The notes beneath the pieces were generated by a model. It searched no databases. It was not told the origin of the DNA and worked only from the letters and a program-made list of their open reading frames with translations. Position numbers and translations under genes: made by a program. Positions 35,432 through 48,624 of a DNA stretch of 64,000 nucleotides are shown piece by piece. The first letter of the stretch is position 1, and the number at the start of each line of letters is the position of its first letter. The stretch comes from Acanthochlamys bracteata (taxonomy: Eukaryota > Streptophyta > Magnoliopsida > Pandanales > Velloziaceae). Where the stretch lies: contig CM034126.1 of the NCBI GenBank assembly GCA_019914995.1, forward strand, positions 563,001 to 627,000, written 5' to 3'.

Positions 35432-37003
35432 AAGTATGTTTCTCATTGTTTTATATAAATTTATAAAATAAGTTTATTAAAAAAAATTTGATAAAAAATA
35501 AAATTTGTATTAAAAGTGAAAAGTTTTAGTTTCAAATTTGTAAAAAGATATATTAAAAATTTTAAAACTAAATTTGAAGTACATATAAAGAAACTATAAA
35601 TTGTAATGACAGAATTTCTAAGCAAAGCCCAACTCCATATCAAATTCCTTCTATTAGTAAACAACACATTAATGTATTGGATTCTAAGAGTATTAGTTCT
35701 AGGATAAGAAACTATTTTAATTGAAAATATTGTTGAAGTTTTTATAAAACAAATTTATTAATTTTAAGAACTATAAAAATTAAAGCAATATAAAATTTTA
35801 TTTTTATGACACTTTTAATTAAACAGTTATTACTTAATAAAAATTTAAATTTACACCAGAGCGAAATATATAAAAAATTTATTAAAATTTATAAGTCCGA
35901 ACATCTCGCTGCCCAACCGACTTCGTTTTTGTCAACAGAAAAGAATTAGTACCCTGTGTCTTTCGCCGTGCTGCTGCCGCGCGTTCCTTGCTTTTCTTCA
36001 CCAAAATTTCTTTCCCTCTTTCTTGCGCTCCACAAGGTTCTCTCTCTCTCTTCTAAGTTTTTTTAACTTTTTAGATCCGTAGTAGAACAGGAACAGGTTA
36101 TCTTGTTTACGGCTGTTTCTTTATTGAGTGTTATTTGAAAAGGGTTAATTTCAGACTTTTTTTTTGTTACAATCATGCTTTGTTGTAATCAGAATACTTA
36201 TGTTGTAATTATTGTTCTTTTTTTTTGAATGAATTTAGTGTTCCATGTTTATTAGTATTTGTAAAGATTGTATATTTTCGCTCTGGTGTATGATATTTTG
36301 GTTTTCTTCACATTTTATGAACTTATTCAGAGATCGGAGTGGTACAGGATCTGGAGGAAACATTATTTTGTGCTAGACAGAGATACCCGTTCGGAAAAAG
36401 AAAATGCAAAACGTTAAGCTCCAGGAATTTGTCTCTGCTGCATATTCAGCAGACACAGATCCAGAAGTTAAGATCCAACTTAAGAAACCTTAAGAGCTGT
36501 AGGAAAACTGCACTAGTGGGATGATCGCAAGAACAGAAATGAGAAGCAATTTTCTAGTCAATAGCATGTAGATATAATTCTTAAGAAATAAGACAATATA
36601 TTTGAAAGGGTAACTGTGTCAAAGATAATACTGTCGGTCTTCCTAGTTTCCCTCCTGGAGTGCTTCTGGTTCCTTCGTTAAGTGTGTAATGTGTGATTGG
36701 ATGAAGAACAGCCCCTTAGCGAGATGTGTGTTTAAGATGAAAGGTTGGTCTCTAATAGGAGAGACTCTAGGAAGAATCATTGGAGGGGAAGGGAGTAATC
36801 TTTCCATAAGAACCCTTTCTTGACCCTAGTTGATAGAAAATATGAAAGGATTATGAGTAACTACCATACTGTTTCTTTGGTGAGACGTTTATCCTAGCTG
36901 ACATTTCTTGCCATCTCTTTTTGGCAGGTTTGCCTCTTTCTTGCAGAAATCGATAGCAGACTTGAGGATTTCCAAGACGCAATTTCTTTTAGATTAGTAA
37001 GAC
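35432..37003 (+). other. AT-rich DNA, then leader region of AE7
   Basis: The first 450 bases are AT-rich with no gene. From about 35930 the composition changes, and a CT-rich stretch (36010-36060) fits a 5'UTR with a first intron donor near 36037 (CACAAG|GTTCTC). The rest up to 37003 is probably 5'UTR intron and leader of the AE7-like gene. Short frames here are not convincing. Confidence 0.4.
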
Positions 37004-39392
37004 ATGGTTAGTGGGCTGATTAACGCCAATCCAACAGTCTATGAGAAGAAAGAGCGGCGGATTCGGAGTGCTCCTAGAGAAATTGATGAGTATGCGGAGG
37101 AGCCCATCGATGAGCAAGAAATTTTTGATATCCTTTTCTGCAATTTAAATTACCAAAATGCTCATGTGATTATGCCTTTCTGCGTGTCACTCTTCCCTCT
37201 TGTTTTATAGTTTATATCGCATTGGTGCCTTTTAGAACTTGTTTTAACGAACTAGCCTGTAGAATAGACTAATATTCGCTTGTTTGCTTGAATGATTGCT
37301 GAAAGAATATGTAATTGAGACTTAAAACTGGAAAGGGGACTATAAAAGCAATGTGGTTAATAGGTAGCAAAATTTGTGATTAGGAGGAGTGCTTGAATGG
37401 TGTTGTCCTTAGCCTTAGGCTTCCTTCAGCTAGCTTATCTGGACAAATGGTGTAGTTTATGAACTTCTCGATAAGGTGCTCTGTAGAATTAATAGTTGAT
37501 GAACGCCCCAATAAGGTGCTCATGTAGAATTAAAATCATGTATTTAGGTTTTCTGGTTCAGCAGATGAAGTTGATATGTAAGGGTGTGACCCCATCTGAC
37601 TTTGTTTTTGTTATTCTTTCCCTTTTGTGTTGTTTCTAATTGAATTGATTTTCCTTAACTATCATAAATCATATTAGAGATATAAAAGACCCAGAGCACC
37701 CATATTCACTGGAGGAATTGAATGTGGTCACTGAAAGCTCTATTGAAGTTGATGACAAGAGAAGTTATGTGAGGTAAGTATACATATACCTTGGTTTTAG
37801 CTATTAACTCAAAAATATTACCAGGATAGGTAAGCAAAAGTTAAATCATATTCAGGATTACGTTTACTCCAACAGTTGAGCATTGCAGTATGGCTACTGT
37901 CATCGGACTTTGTATACGCGTGAAGCTTCAGCGTAGCCTTCCTGCACGCTACAAGGTACATGAATCCTTTCTTTGCCAAGGTCTTGTAGATTTATGTCAA
38001 TTGGTTAAATCCTTGTTTAAGATTGATGCCTCCTAATGGATAAAAGTCATTTGCCAATCTCTACCCAGAATTATATGGTTTTCAACCTTTATCATCATCC
38101 TCTATGCAGAAACATAACTCACTCCCAATACAAGGATGTCAATGCGCTTATCAATTTTTTGTTGATTACTCTCTAATAAAAGCTTGTTAGCTGGTATGTT
38201 ATCTGGTGTATCAATATTTCACTGAGCCAAGCGTCAAAGACATATTCAAGTTTGTTTTTTCCTTTAATAAATTGTGTTGGTCCAGCTCAATCTGCAACGA
38301 AACTGAAGAACTCACGATATAGGCATGATAGTCACTGTGAGTTTGATCAACCTAGTGAGTGACTACAATTAAGATGAGAAAGGTAGTCGCCTAGCTGAAT
38401 CTCTTTCTCAAAACACATTAAGTTCATCTTTAGCCAGGGGAGCCTTGAAGAGTCGCATGGTATCATCTTTTGAATAGATGCTTGTTTTATCCATAGTCTG
38501 CTATATCTGAGAACAGCATCGAGACAATGTAGGATTTGTAGTTCATCCAAGGCTCTGATAATCTCCTGGTGCATAAGTGTAATCAATTCAATTATGCAAT
38601 GAGATGCTCGAAGTACTTGTTTATACTATTTAAGAAGCCTTCTAACGAGTAAGGCAGGCAGGCTTGCCTTATTGAGATTTGAGACTACTAGAATCTCTAA
38701 TGTCGCTATCGGATGGCATCTTGAATGGTATGTCCTGGGTTCGCCTTTATAGTAAAGAGCTAAATTGACTAAGAAATGCCGTAAAGCAATATGTGGATCT
38801 CCCTGTGCTTGGTGCATGTACCTGAACCAGATAGCTATGCTTATCTAGGAATTTTTCCAGGTGGATTTGTGTCTAAACAAGTTGTCTAGTCTTGTGTGGG
38901 AGGAGATCCTAGTTTCAACTAGGAATTGATTGTTAATGAAGCAGTTGTAGCTTGAGGGCTTATTTAGATCTTCATTTTGTTTAATTTGGTAGTCTTAAGG
39001 TTATATTAGTGTGTTCAAACCAATACATATGCAGGGGGGAATGTAGTGTCATTTACTTTACAGCGAATGGTCGCTTATCAAAGAATGATACTCCATCAAT
39101 TTGACATACCTTTACTCATACTATAACAATTTGCTTTACAGGTAGACATCAGGGTTGCACCTGGAACTCATGCTACTGAAGCTGCTGGTAATGTTGCTGC
39201 TGTGTGGTCTAGTACAGTTACATATTACTTACCACTAAATAGTGCTCATCTCTAAACTGTAATGAACGATCACTCTGCTTCCTGCTTGCAGTAAACAAGC
39301 AGTTGAATGATAAGGAGCGTGTGGCAGCTGCAATGGAGAACCCCAACCTTGTGGAGATGGTGGATGAGTGCGTTGCACCGACATACGTTTGA
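37004..39392 (+). CDS. AE7: AE7/MIP18-family cytosolic Fe-S assembly protein, 5 exons
   Basis: Exons: 37004-37127, 37668-37773, 37856-37955, 39142-39187, 39292-39392; 158 residues, the family size. The protein starts [19 protein letters not shown], then the MIP18 (DUF59) domain with [20 protein letters not shown], the reactive-Cys motif [17 protein letters not shown], and GTHATEAA. It ends with [22 protein letters not shown]7 (CIAO2B homolog) works in the CIA targeting complex that delivers 4Fe-4S clusters to nuclear and cytosolic proteins such as DNA helicases. The first coding intron begins ATATCCTTT (37128) and has TTCCTTAAC (37651-37659), both U12-type signals. The family's D-H-I-R-D reading requires it to end in AA at 37667. 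Other introns are GT-AG; intron 3 is 1.2 kb. Intact. Confidence 0.93.
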
Positions 39393-40145
39393 AATAACTC
39401 TCTGTATACAGTATCAACAGCATAAGATATCAACGACCACCATAGATCCTGTAGTAGCAGTATGCTCAAGTCTTATGGACCAAATTGGGGTTTTGCAATG
39501 GGATGTGGCTTTGCTACAGTCTCGTCACACAATTTAGGTGCAGTTTGTTTGTGTAAATACAATTTCATTGTAATTCCAGATTACCGTAATTCAATTGGGT
39601 TTTGCTTTGTTTGGTTAGCAGTAAATAAAATTGCGGTAGCTTCAAATTCAAATATTTGTCATAAACTGCTGCTTCATTTTTATGAATAAAACTACGAATA
39701 ATCCTCTACTAGCTTTTAAGCATAAGGATTTTACAGCGTACAAAGAAACACTGCGTTTTAAATATCTGATCACACTTGTAGTACGCAGCAGTTATAAGAA
39801 ACCTTTGGAGATACTTATTAATTTTTTAAATAAAATGTTTTTAAAAAAAATACTTTTCTGTTATTTAAAAAACTTTATGATATATAAAATTTCTGTTATT
39901 AAATAAATTTTATAAATTATAATAAATTTATTAAAAACTATGAAATAAAAAATAAAATAAAAATGCTTTCCAAAGGCGGTGCCTTACTCTCGTTTTGTAG
40001 TTTGCACTGATTCTAGTCAGTGAATTAAGTGTAATCAAAACTGCAACAACCTGATAAGAACCGTTTAGAGCATTTATTTAACCCAGAAACAACAACTGGA
40101 GCATGAGACAATGTTAGTTTTTCAGTTTGCTTTCAGATCATTCGC
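39393..40145. other. Convergent intergenic region between AE7 and DAD1
   Basis: The two genes end tail to tail about 750 bp apart. Their 3'UTRs must lie here. The middle (39830-39965) is AT-rich. No additional gene is seen. Confidence 0.6.
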
Positions 40146-41612
40146 TTATCCGAGGAAGTTCATGATCACCAGGTGGAGAACTAGATTGCATAGCACAAAA
40201 TCAGCAAAAGCTCGTTCGGGTGGCAGGTCCTGCAATTCAACGACGGTTCTTCACATTGTAAACAAATTAACTTCCAAAGCTTCAAAGTTGGTGGGTATAT
40301 CTGTACTCACCTTGAACTCCTTGTTCTCTTTGTTGACTTGAATTCGCAGACAAACTGCACAAAATTGCTTAGAAGGATCATATCGCTTTCTCAATAAAAG
40401 AATATGGCATAGTTTTCCTGACTAACTTCCTTACCTGCCAACACTGCAGTTCCAACACTCGAAAGCACACCAGAGAGGAAACTGTTGAAAGGAAATGATC
40501 CAACTATTCCCATGTAAACCACCTGTTGGCACCAGAATATTAAAAAAAATTGAGAATTAAGGATGCTAGAAGCTCCAATCTAGGATCAGCTGCAAAAGGT
40601 TAAATGTCAAAACTTCATTGCATGCACTAGTTGTGTGCGTGTGTTTATCTTGAAGTTCTACTACACTCTCTTCAACGCACACCCATGCTCAATGCGCTAC
40701 ACAGTGAATCAATGTGTACATCCTATACGCACACAGCAAAAGTCTTGATTTGAAATCAAACAGATTACTTGCTTTAATGAGTTGGTGATATTGACTGATC
40801 CAGAACAAAGAAGTTTTTTCATTTGGCTACAAACTACCAAAAGACGTATCTACCACTAAACTTCGAAAAATTAAGAGCAGGCAGAAAGCAATCATACTCC
40901 CTAATCTCATCCCAAGACTGATTCCTAAACTGCACTTCACAAGAACTTCATGGAAAGGCAGAAACATGGAATAATTGACAAGCATCTATAATAGGCATAA
41001 GAGTATTAAGTAAGTGGAATGCCACAGAACTTAGGAAAAGTCTAGAGTTACTTCTCAGGAGAGGAAACAATCTTCACGTTTGTAGATTATTTAGATTTAA
41101 AAAAAAAAGGTTAATTTTTCCATTTTTGCAGAAAGTTTAGAGCGTGTTTACTAACACCCCAAACTCACTTTTTTTAAAACTCACTTTCAATATAAAATAC
41201 ATACAAAAATTAAAATAAAAATTTTTTATTAATTAATTTTTTTAAAAAATTTAATTTTAAAACTTACTATAAATATTAAATTAATATATAATTTTATTTT
41301 TTGTTAAATATTTTTAATTTTTAATTTAATTTTTTAAATTAACTTTCAAAAAACTCACTTCACCCACTTTATTTTGAAGGTAAACACGCCCTTAGTTACC
41401 TGCAGCACAGCTGTGACAACTGCAAAAACCACATATAGATCGATGATCTGTCAATAGTCATAGGCAGGAAGTAAGTCATCACTTCTGGGTTATTTGTACA
41501 GAGATATATACTTGACGAAAGTACATACTTTCAGATTAGTTGGTGTGGCAACATAAGCGGAGTACAAAGATTGTATAAGATCCTGAGCATCCTTGGTAGT
41601 AGATTTCGCCAT
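40146..41612 (-). CDS. DAD1: DAD1, oligosaccharyltransferase subunit, 5 exons
   Basis: Exons in transcription order: 41612-41529, 41447-41400, 40522-40435, 40354-40311, 40229-40146; 115 residues, the exact DAD1 length. The sequence begins [20 protein letters not shown]. It then has three hydrophobic segments: [13 protein letters not shown], the conserved [20 protein letters not shown] with [13 protein letters not shown], and the C-terminal [22 protein letters not shown]1 is a small membrane subunit of the oligosaccharyltransferase that N-glycosylates proteins at the ER; its loss triggers cell death. All introns are GT-AG. The second intron carries a MITE (41140-41391) starting eight bases after the donor. 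A GA-rich leader exon is likely near 42650-42740, with a 1 kb 5'UTR intron. Confidence 0.95.
41140..41391. mobile_element. MITE, PIF/Harbinger (Tourist)-like, in DAD1 intron 2
   Basis: Ends GAGCGTGTTTACT and GGTAAACACGCCC are inverted repeats with a 3 bp TTA on both sides (41137-41139 and 41392-41394). The 252 bp interior is AT-rich with CTCACTTT(C/T) motifs near both ends, as in the element at 7003-7199. On the gene strand the element begins right after GTAACTAA, so only eight intron bases separate it from DAD1 exon 2. Confidence 0.85.
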
Positions 41613-42695
41613 GTTTTATCCTTTTTCCTTTGACATAAAATACCAAAATCAAGCAATGAGACATAAGCAAAATAGGATAGAACATATTGGGTCAAAACTA
41701 AATGTTTATGAGGCAACAAATGCTGCCAAAAACATGAAGGCAGTAGACCTCTCCTATGAAATTGAGTAGAAGGTCCATCACTGCCTAAGTAAAGTATTGG
41801 CAATCAGAAGATTATCTTGATATCCAACAAGCTTCCTATCTAATGCATTCTAAAATATGAATGCCTACTTTTGGATTTAGCTTTTCTAAATTTAGACTTC
41901 ACTTTCCTTTTCTGACTTTTATGCTTGCCGAAGAAATATGCTGTATAGAGGCATAGAAAAACAACTCCTTGCTCAAGTTCTGGTCAGGTATGATTTCACG
42001 ACTTGATTCTTACTAATCTTTAATATATGAGACCACACCCAAATACTTCTACCAGGAAAACCCGGAACAGGTAAAGAGATGGATGAAATATTCCTGATTT
42101 TTACTTCACTTCTACACATTAGTTCCTATAGAAAGATAGAATTTCTGAAAGAGATCTAACGTTTTGCATAATAGACATTTCAAATTTAAAAGACAACATC
42201 AAAGATTAGAAATGTTGAAATCCTGCTTTCTGTTTGACTTCCACCCAGTAGAAGACAGAAGTTCCTGCTGAAATTCCGCCTGATCTTTAGAGTTTTAACC
42301 ACATAAATGAATACCATTATATCAAAGACTAGTGGTACAAACACATGAGCTAAATGCCACAGGTAAAGTTCCACAACGAATCGAACGGATGAACTAAAAA
42401 AAATTCCCAATTTCTTCAACAAGTTCACAAATTTCGATGGATATTGCGTAGTAGACAGTTAAACTTCGGCAAGAAAGCACTGTAGGTCACATTTCTTATA
42501 AGAGATCAATCAAATTAAGAAATCAGGGATAGATCCATTATACACTTTATTACTTAAATACAGATAATACTAACTCATGGTTTCGCTAGATCTGAAAAGC
42601 AAACTTAAATCAATGAAAAAATTAATGATTTAACCAACGAAGAAGAAGAAGAAGACATCGAGCGAAACCTGTTGCGAAGAAGAAACACAGTCCAC

Positions 42696-42697
<2 letters not shown>

Positions 42698-42726
<29 letters not shown>
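42698..42726. repeat. (GA)n microsatellite in the probable DAD1 leader
   Basis: About fourteen GA/AG units. On the DAD1 strand this is a CT run close to where transcription should start. Confidence 0.85.
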
Positions 42727-42731
<5 letters not shown>

Positions 42732-43251
42732 CTGAGAGGTTTGACCTAGAAAGTAACAAGAAACTCTGCAATCATGGGCCGGCTACCAGTATGAGCCTTA
42801 GCCCAGCCCAAATAGATATAAAAAACAATAACAATAGTGCATAATTTGTTCTCAATAATTAGTTATACAATAATACGTTATAAATTTTTATATGATAATT
42901 TTATTATATTTTCAAAAATTCAAATTAATTTTTGAAATGTCTGAAATAAAATTTTTAAGAGAAGCTTTTTATTTTCTTAAACATCTCCAAATAATGGCAT
43001 ACTTTAAATATTCGAAACTCTAAGTTTTTTTAAAATTAAAATTTCGATAATTCATATATTTTAAATATAAACTGAATTACAAAATTATATTTCAAAATTA
43101 ATATATTTTACTTTCTAATTCAATTCAAAAAAAAAAATAAACTTTACTTCAAATTTATTTTAAAAATATTAAACATAAAACTAAAATTTACTTCTAATTT
43201 ATTTTTTAAAAAAACTTGATTTTTATTTTTATTCTATTCTAGTACAATTTA
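42727..43251. other. AT-rich intergenic DNA, no gene seen
   Basis: It begins with a possible DAD1 promoter (42730-42850) and turns into AT-rich sequence without recognisable features. Confidence 0.4.
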
Positions 43252-43534
43252 GGGCGTGTTTTAAACGCCCGTAATTTCACTTTCTTCCGCCAGATTTTGA
43301 ACTCCGAACAATTTATATATTTCAATTACACAAGAAACTTAAAACTCTACTTTCATACAAAATTTTAGTTTCAATTTTTTTATTTGTATACTTCTCAATA
43401 TAATTATATCATTTAATTTTTAATGCACTTTTAAAAACTATTAATATATAAACATTAAACTCTATTTTAAAAAAAAATTTATTTTTTATTTTTTACTTTC
43501 ATAAAATTTAATTACAGATACTTAAAACACGTAC
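43252..43534. mobile_element. MITE, PIF/Harbinger (Tourist)-like
   Basis: The left end GGGCGTGTTTTAAA and the right end TTAAAACACGTAC are imperfect inverted repeats, with TTA on both sides (43249-43251 and 43535-43537). The terminal GGGCGTGTTT equals that of the DAD1 intron element, so both belong to one family. Interior AT-rich, 283 bp. It lies 400 bp downstream of the CSLD stop codon. Confidence 0.75.
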
Positions 43535-43929
43535 TTAAATATTTGAAACAAATACTGGAGTTTTGTCACTGGGAGTAGTATTGCTCCAAGCCGTTAGTTT
43601 TTAGTTGGGTAAATAAAGAAAATATTTGAAAAACGAGAAGACATCACCGATCATCAGCAGTGAGACAAAAATTTTAAGTAGAATGATTTTCTCACTTGAA
43701 CGAATCTAACTTAAAAAAACTAAACAATTTCATCCACACCCTTTCTGATGCAGTCCAAACTTAACAAAACCTTATCATGTTCATATCATCTAAACCAATA
43801 TCATCAACATTACTCTCTATTCTTTGATGAATTCTGTATACCAAACAATTAAGAAAAGGAAAAAAAAAGTAAATCATGAATGAATTAACCCAAAAACAAA
43901 AAGAAAGAAATTGATGATGACATATATCG

Positions 43930-46900
43930 TCAAGGGAATGTGAATGAACCACCAATCTGTCCGTTGTTATTCCCGCCGGACGGCGGCTTTATCGCAACCC
44001 AAAGCAACGATATGGTGATCGCAATGAGTCCAGACCAAACGTAGACGATCGTCGGCGTTCGTCCTCTTCGTCCCATCAACCCTTTAGCAAACGGATACAG
44101 ATGCGCCAGTACCCAAAAACTAAAGAAAACTCCACCGAGCAACTTACTCCACTGCGGTATCGTCGCGTAGATCGTCCGACTGAATCCGACAGCAATAGCG
44201 ATCAGGTTCACCATTATGATCGTTATCGGCGGTATCATTAACGACGTCCATTTCACGGTATACAGATCAGCGAACTCGTCGTCCAGATCGTCACCAGCAG
44301 ATTTTGACGTCAACGTGAATGATATTTCGATACCGGCAATCACTTTGAGTAAGCCTTGCAAGACGGCCGCTAAGTGAGCACTCGTGCCGCCAATGAGCCA
44401 GAACTGCTCGTTTCTCCACCACTCTTCTAATGTAATGCCTGACCATTTGATCTCTAACAATGCCAGCGATGTTAGAGTGATGCTAATTATTAGTAGATAA
44501 GTTAGAAAAGTAACGTTGAGAGTTTGCACGATGAACTCGCCGGAGAAGAGCGAGAGCGCCGGAAGAAAACAGTAGACGATAAGGAAGATCGAAGTGAATG
44601 GGTAGATGCCGACGTTGAGGTAAGCGAGACGTTGGAGGATTTTCATCCTGGAGCTTGCAATGAATGCGTTGTTGCGAGAGAAGAAGATCTCGACCGAGCC
44701 GGTAGCCCATCGGAGAACTTGGTGAAGCCTGTCGGTGAGATTAATTGGAGCCGTGCCACGAAATGTGTCGCGTTTCGTAACGCAGTAGACGGATTTCCAG
44801 CCGCGGTTGTGCATCCGGTAACCGGTGACAACGTCTTCCGTCACGGAGCCGTATATCCAGCCAACCCTGCTACCCCACTCCGTCTTGTCCTCGTACCTGT
44901 TTAACAGATACTGCCGTTAGTCACTACGAAATAAAAAGTCATGAGCTAGAAGTTGATCGGAAGATCTGCCAAACAGGCGCAAACGGTAGGAATCGATTAT
45001 GTTCGTACCAGCATGAGATAACACTGATGGCCTCTGCAACAGTGGAAGCATCAAGAAGATCACGAGGAACAATGCAGGCAAGAGGCGGCCGACCGTTCTT
45101 GACAGCGGGATGATCGGCGAGCGGTCGACCCCTGAACTCGGCCACCGGAATCGAATCAATCAGAAAACTAGAGTTTCCGAATTTCTTCGGAAATGTAGCC
45201 AAATTCATCTCCTCCTCTTCATCATCTCCCATCCGAAGAGCTCTCGTCTCTTCGGAGGCTGCAGCACCGACAAGAAGGGCGGGTTTCTTTCGCCTAGTCA
45301 AGCTGTGCTCTTTTGCTCGCGGAGGATCGAAACCGTATAACGCTATACGTCGGAAAAGGCAACCTGTTCCGACGTACACCGGACCTTGCAGGCCATCAAG
45401 TGCACGCATATTTACATCGAAGAAGACAGTGTTGTGATTCGCATATCGGTCGGAAGGATCGATGCCTTCGAACCTCTGAGGGAACTGGACGTAACAAATC
45501 CGGTCACCGCCGCGGTCCATCATGAAACAGATGCCTTCTCTGAATGCCTGCGAATTGTAGACGTAGTGATCACAGTCAAGGTTGAGTATGAAAGGTCCGT
45601 TAGACAAGATCGCCGATGCGCGAACGAGAGCGTTCATTGCGCCAGCCTTCTTGTTGTGGTCGTAACCGGGACGCTTCTCTCGCGACACATAGACGAGAAG
45701 CGGCAAGCGGATGTCGACTTCAGTGAAATCTAACGGCGATTCTTCGTTGTTGTCTCCGTAAAACGGCTCTTCACTCGGTGGCTTCAGCATCACCTGCAAC
45801 GTTCAAATAAATATTTCGAAATCAATCCATGAGTTTCCTGCCAATGTCGCAGTAAAGGAGGTTAGAGAATTTCACCTGTATTATTCCGGCATGATCACCG
45901 CGTGAATGATCGGCAGACGGATTAATCCAAGTTCCAGGCCAATGAGTTCCATCGGCCATCCAAGTAGCTTTCGGAATCTTAATCGGCTCAATTGGATCAT
46001 CGCCGGACTTCTCTCTCTGCAGCTTCATCGCCTTGATCTCTTCACGAGCATGATAAGCATCAGAGCGTCGGCGTATCGAATCCGGCAACCCGTTAACTCT
46101 GACCTTAAACTCATCGTACTCTCTCTTCACTCTTCGGCGATCCTTCACGAAATCCGTGCGAACTTTATTCTTATAAGGATCCCTCTTCAAGTTGAAGTAA
46201 CTGTCGGGGTTCCTCGGCTCTACATTATGTTTCCGGCAAAACGGCACCCATAAGTTCGCGAAGCTGGCGGCCTCGGCCATTGCTTCGAAGGTAAGCAGCG
46301 CGCCACCATCATCGGAAACATAGCAAGAAAGCTTCTCAACAGGGTAGTCAGCAGCGAGAATGGAGAGGATGGTGTTGGCGGTAACTAGGGGTGGTTCTTT
46401 CTCAGGATCGGCTGTAGAGACGAAGATGTCGATGCCCGGAAGATCGGATTTTCCTGTAGGGTTGTTGGGGCTAGGAGTCTCGAACTTTTCTTTGAGGACG
46501 GTGAGATCGACGGCACGATTGACAGGGCAGAGCTTCGGAAGTTGGTCGAGAAGCCATGAGAATGCAAACCAGATCTCGCAGACCACGGACATTCCCCATA
46601 ACCAGATAGCGTCTTCGTTCTTGTGCTTGATTCTCCATGCTAAGAACAGTCCCAGTGCTGCCATCCGGATAACTATCAGCAGCCTGACACATGCATTATT
46701 CAAATTTGTCACTGATTAGCTCAGCGCATTAACCGAGGGATGGATAAATAAGAGATGACCCCGTTTTTACAACTTTTGCTAACCAATTTTTAATCTAAAA
46801 ACAGCAAAAAAGTTTGAAAGAAAACCAAGCTTCGAATTATGGTTTTTCTTCAGCCACAATTCCTTTTGAAAGCCTTATAAACTGATGGATCCGCACACTT

Positions 46901-48624
46901 TAAATAGATGCTTATACTTTTTCAATGTTGCACTTATGATGCGTATCATAAATAGTGGTGTAATATCTCCAAGTGTAAAGTTAATAAACTTAAAATAAAA
47001 AAACTAAGAGGAACAATATTTTAGTATATACAGCTGATTTGGTCATAGAAAAAGTTTCTATACCACCAAATTTTAATTTTTTTCTAAATTTTGACTTTAA
47101 ATTTTAAGATATTTCAATTATTATTCTAAATTTTACTTTCACTTTTACGTCTAGTTTTACTTCTATCAGAATTTACTCTAAATTTGACATATTTTAATTA
47201 CTATTTTAAAATTTATTTTTATCAAAATTTATTTCTTACCGAATTGTACTTTTATAAACCTTATTTCTATAAAATTCACTAGTTTGAAATACCTCTTCTT
47301 TGATAAATGAAGGCCAAATGCATTTGAACACAAACAATCATGAGATTATTATAAGGTTTTAAATTTTTTTTTAAAAATAAAGAGTATTTTAAAAATTTTA
47401 AAGAATAATCTCTATTTTGTTATCCCAAAAAAATATAAAATAAATAATATAATTTTACTATTAGAATATTTTTATATTTATTAAATTAAAAACTTTTATA
47501 AAATATTAATAAAAAATAAAATATTTGAAATGAAAAGAAATAAAAAGCTTAGCCATATATGTCCAAACACAACCTATTTACTTTACCAACAAAATTCTAG
47601 ATTTCTAGTGATCATATTAGCCTATATTGCATGGCAGGCTAGCATAAAGAAAAAGCCCATTAAAAGCCTAAAAAACGGAAAACAAAAGGGAAAAAAAGCC
47701 AAATTCAATTTTTAAAGTTATTTACCTGTAGGGGCTGATAACAGCAGCTGGAATCCTGAGCTTTCTGGTCAACGGTCTCCACGGTTTGCTAACGAGCTCT
47801 GTTGGTTGACCGCCGTTAGAGCTTCCGTCACCGACGTCATCATCGGGCCATATAGCGTTACCGTATCCGTACGTTCCTTTAGTCTCGAACAACCAACGGT
47901 TATGATCGAACTCTCCTACCGTCGTCATCGACCTTGTGAAATTCTTCGACTGTGCGATCGACAGCCCTCTCCCCATCGCCGGCCCATTCCCTGGTGCCGC
48001 TAACGATAGCGGCATAACCTCTTCCAGTTCCGTAGTTCTATAAGCCTCTTTGCAACCAGGACAAACGCCTCCAGTCTTCGCGGCGTCTTTGAAACACTCG
48101 GCGCAGATCTTGAAGTCGCATTCGCAGGGAAGGATTTCATTTCCACGTTGATCGCGCATTACCGAACCGTCGCAACCCGGAACGGAGCAAGAAGAGCCTT
48201 TGTTGGTTCCAGCTCCTGGTAATTGCGGATGATTACGGGAGTTGGGATTGCTACTGTTGTCGGAATCAACAACACGGTCCATGAGATGAGCTCTTGTAGC
48301 ATTGTTGAAGCCTCCGGTGAAGAGAGAGTTAGACACGTACTGCTCTTCGATACGAGCGGAGATCGATGGGTCCATCATCTCGACGGCCGGCTGGTTATCG
48401 GGAGTTGCAGGGATTGAGACGTGGTAATGTGAGTAATCGCCACTTGCGCCGCCCAGCTCGCTGTCGAGATCGTCGCGTGAGTAGCTTATGTAACGACCTG
48501 AAGAAGTTCTCCTACCAAATGTTACCGTCGGTGGTTTTCCTGCTCCTGGCCCACCGCTACCGGAAGAAGCGTCCGTTCCCATGCGCGATGATCTGCTCTG
48601 ACGCATCGCGCTGTTCGTCGCCAT
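43930..48624 (-). CDS. CSLD: Cellulose synthase-like protein D (CSLD2/CSLD3-like), 4 exons
   Basis: Exons in transcription order: 48624-47726, 46683-45876, 45793-45009, 44896-43930; 1152 residues, a normal CSLD length. The N-terminal part has [40 protein letters not shown] and a cysteine-rich RING-like motif (CSVPGCDG... [13 protein letters not shown], residues ~145-195). Two N-terminal membrane helices lie at ~301-345. The GT2 catalytic marks are SDDGG, LDCDHY, TED (850-852) and Q-V-L-R-W (890-894), followed by about six C-terminal helices and the ending GGSFTFP. CSLD proteins make beta-glycans during tip growth and cytokinesis. Introns are GT-AG, the first about 1 kb. The variable loop after the third exon's AKEHS is short and lacks the CSCC-type cluster seen in Arabidopsis CSLD3. 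Intact. Confidence 0.95.

Noticed and set aside
44939..45008. Extension of CSLD exon 3 through its open frame
   Set aside because: The frame continues past the true donor (TG|GTACGA); the family sequence W-Y-E-D-K-T-E-W requires splicing to 44896.
44524..46719. Plus-strand frames of up to 126 codons opposite CSLD
   Set aside because: They mirror the conserved CSLD exons and have no own features.
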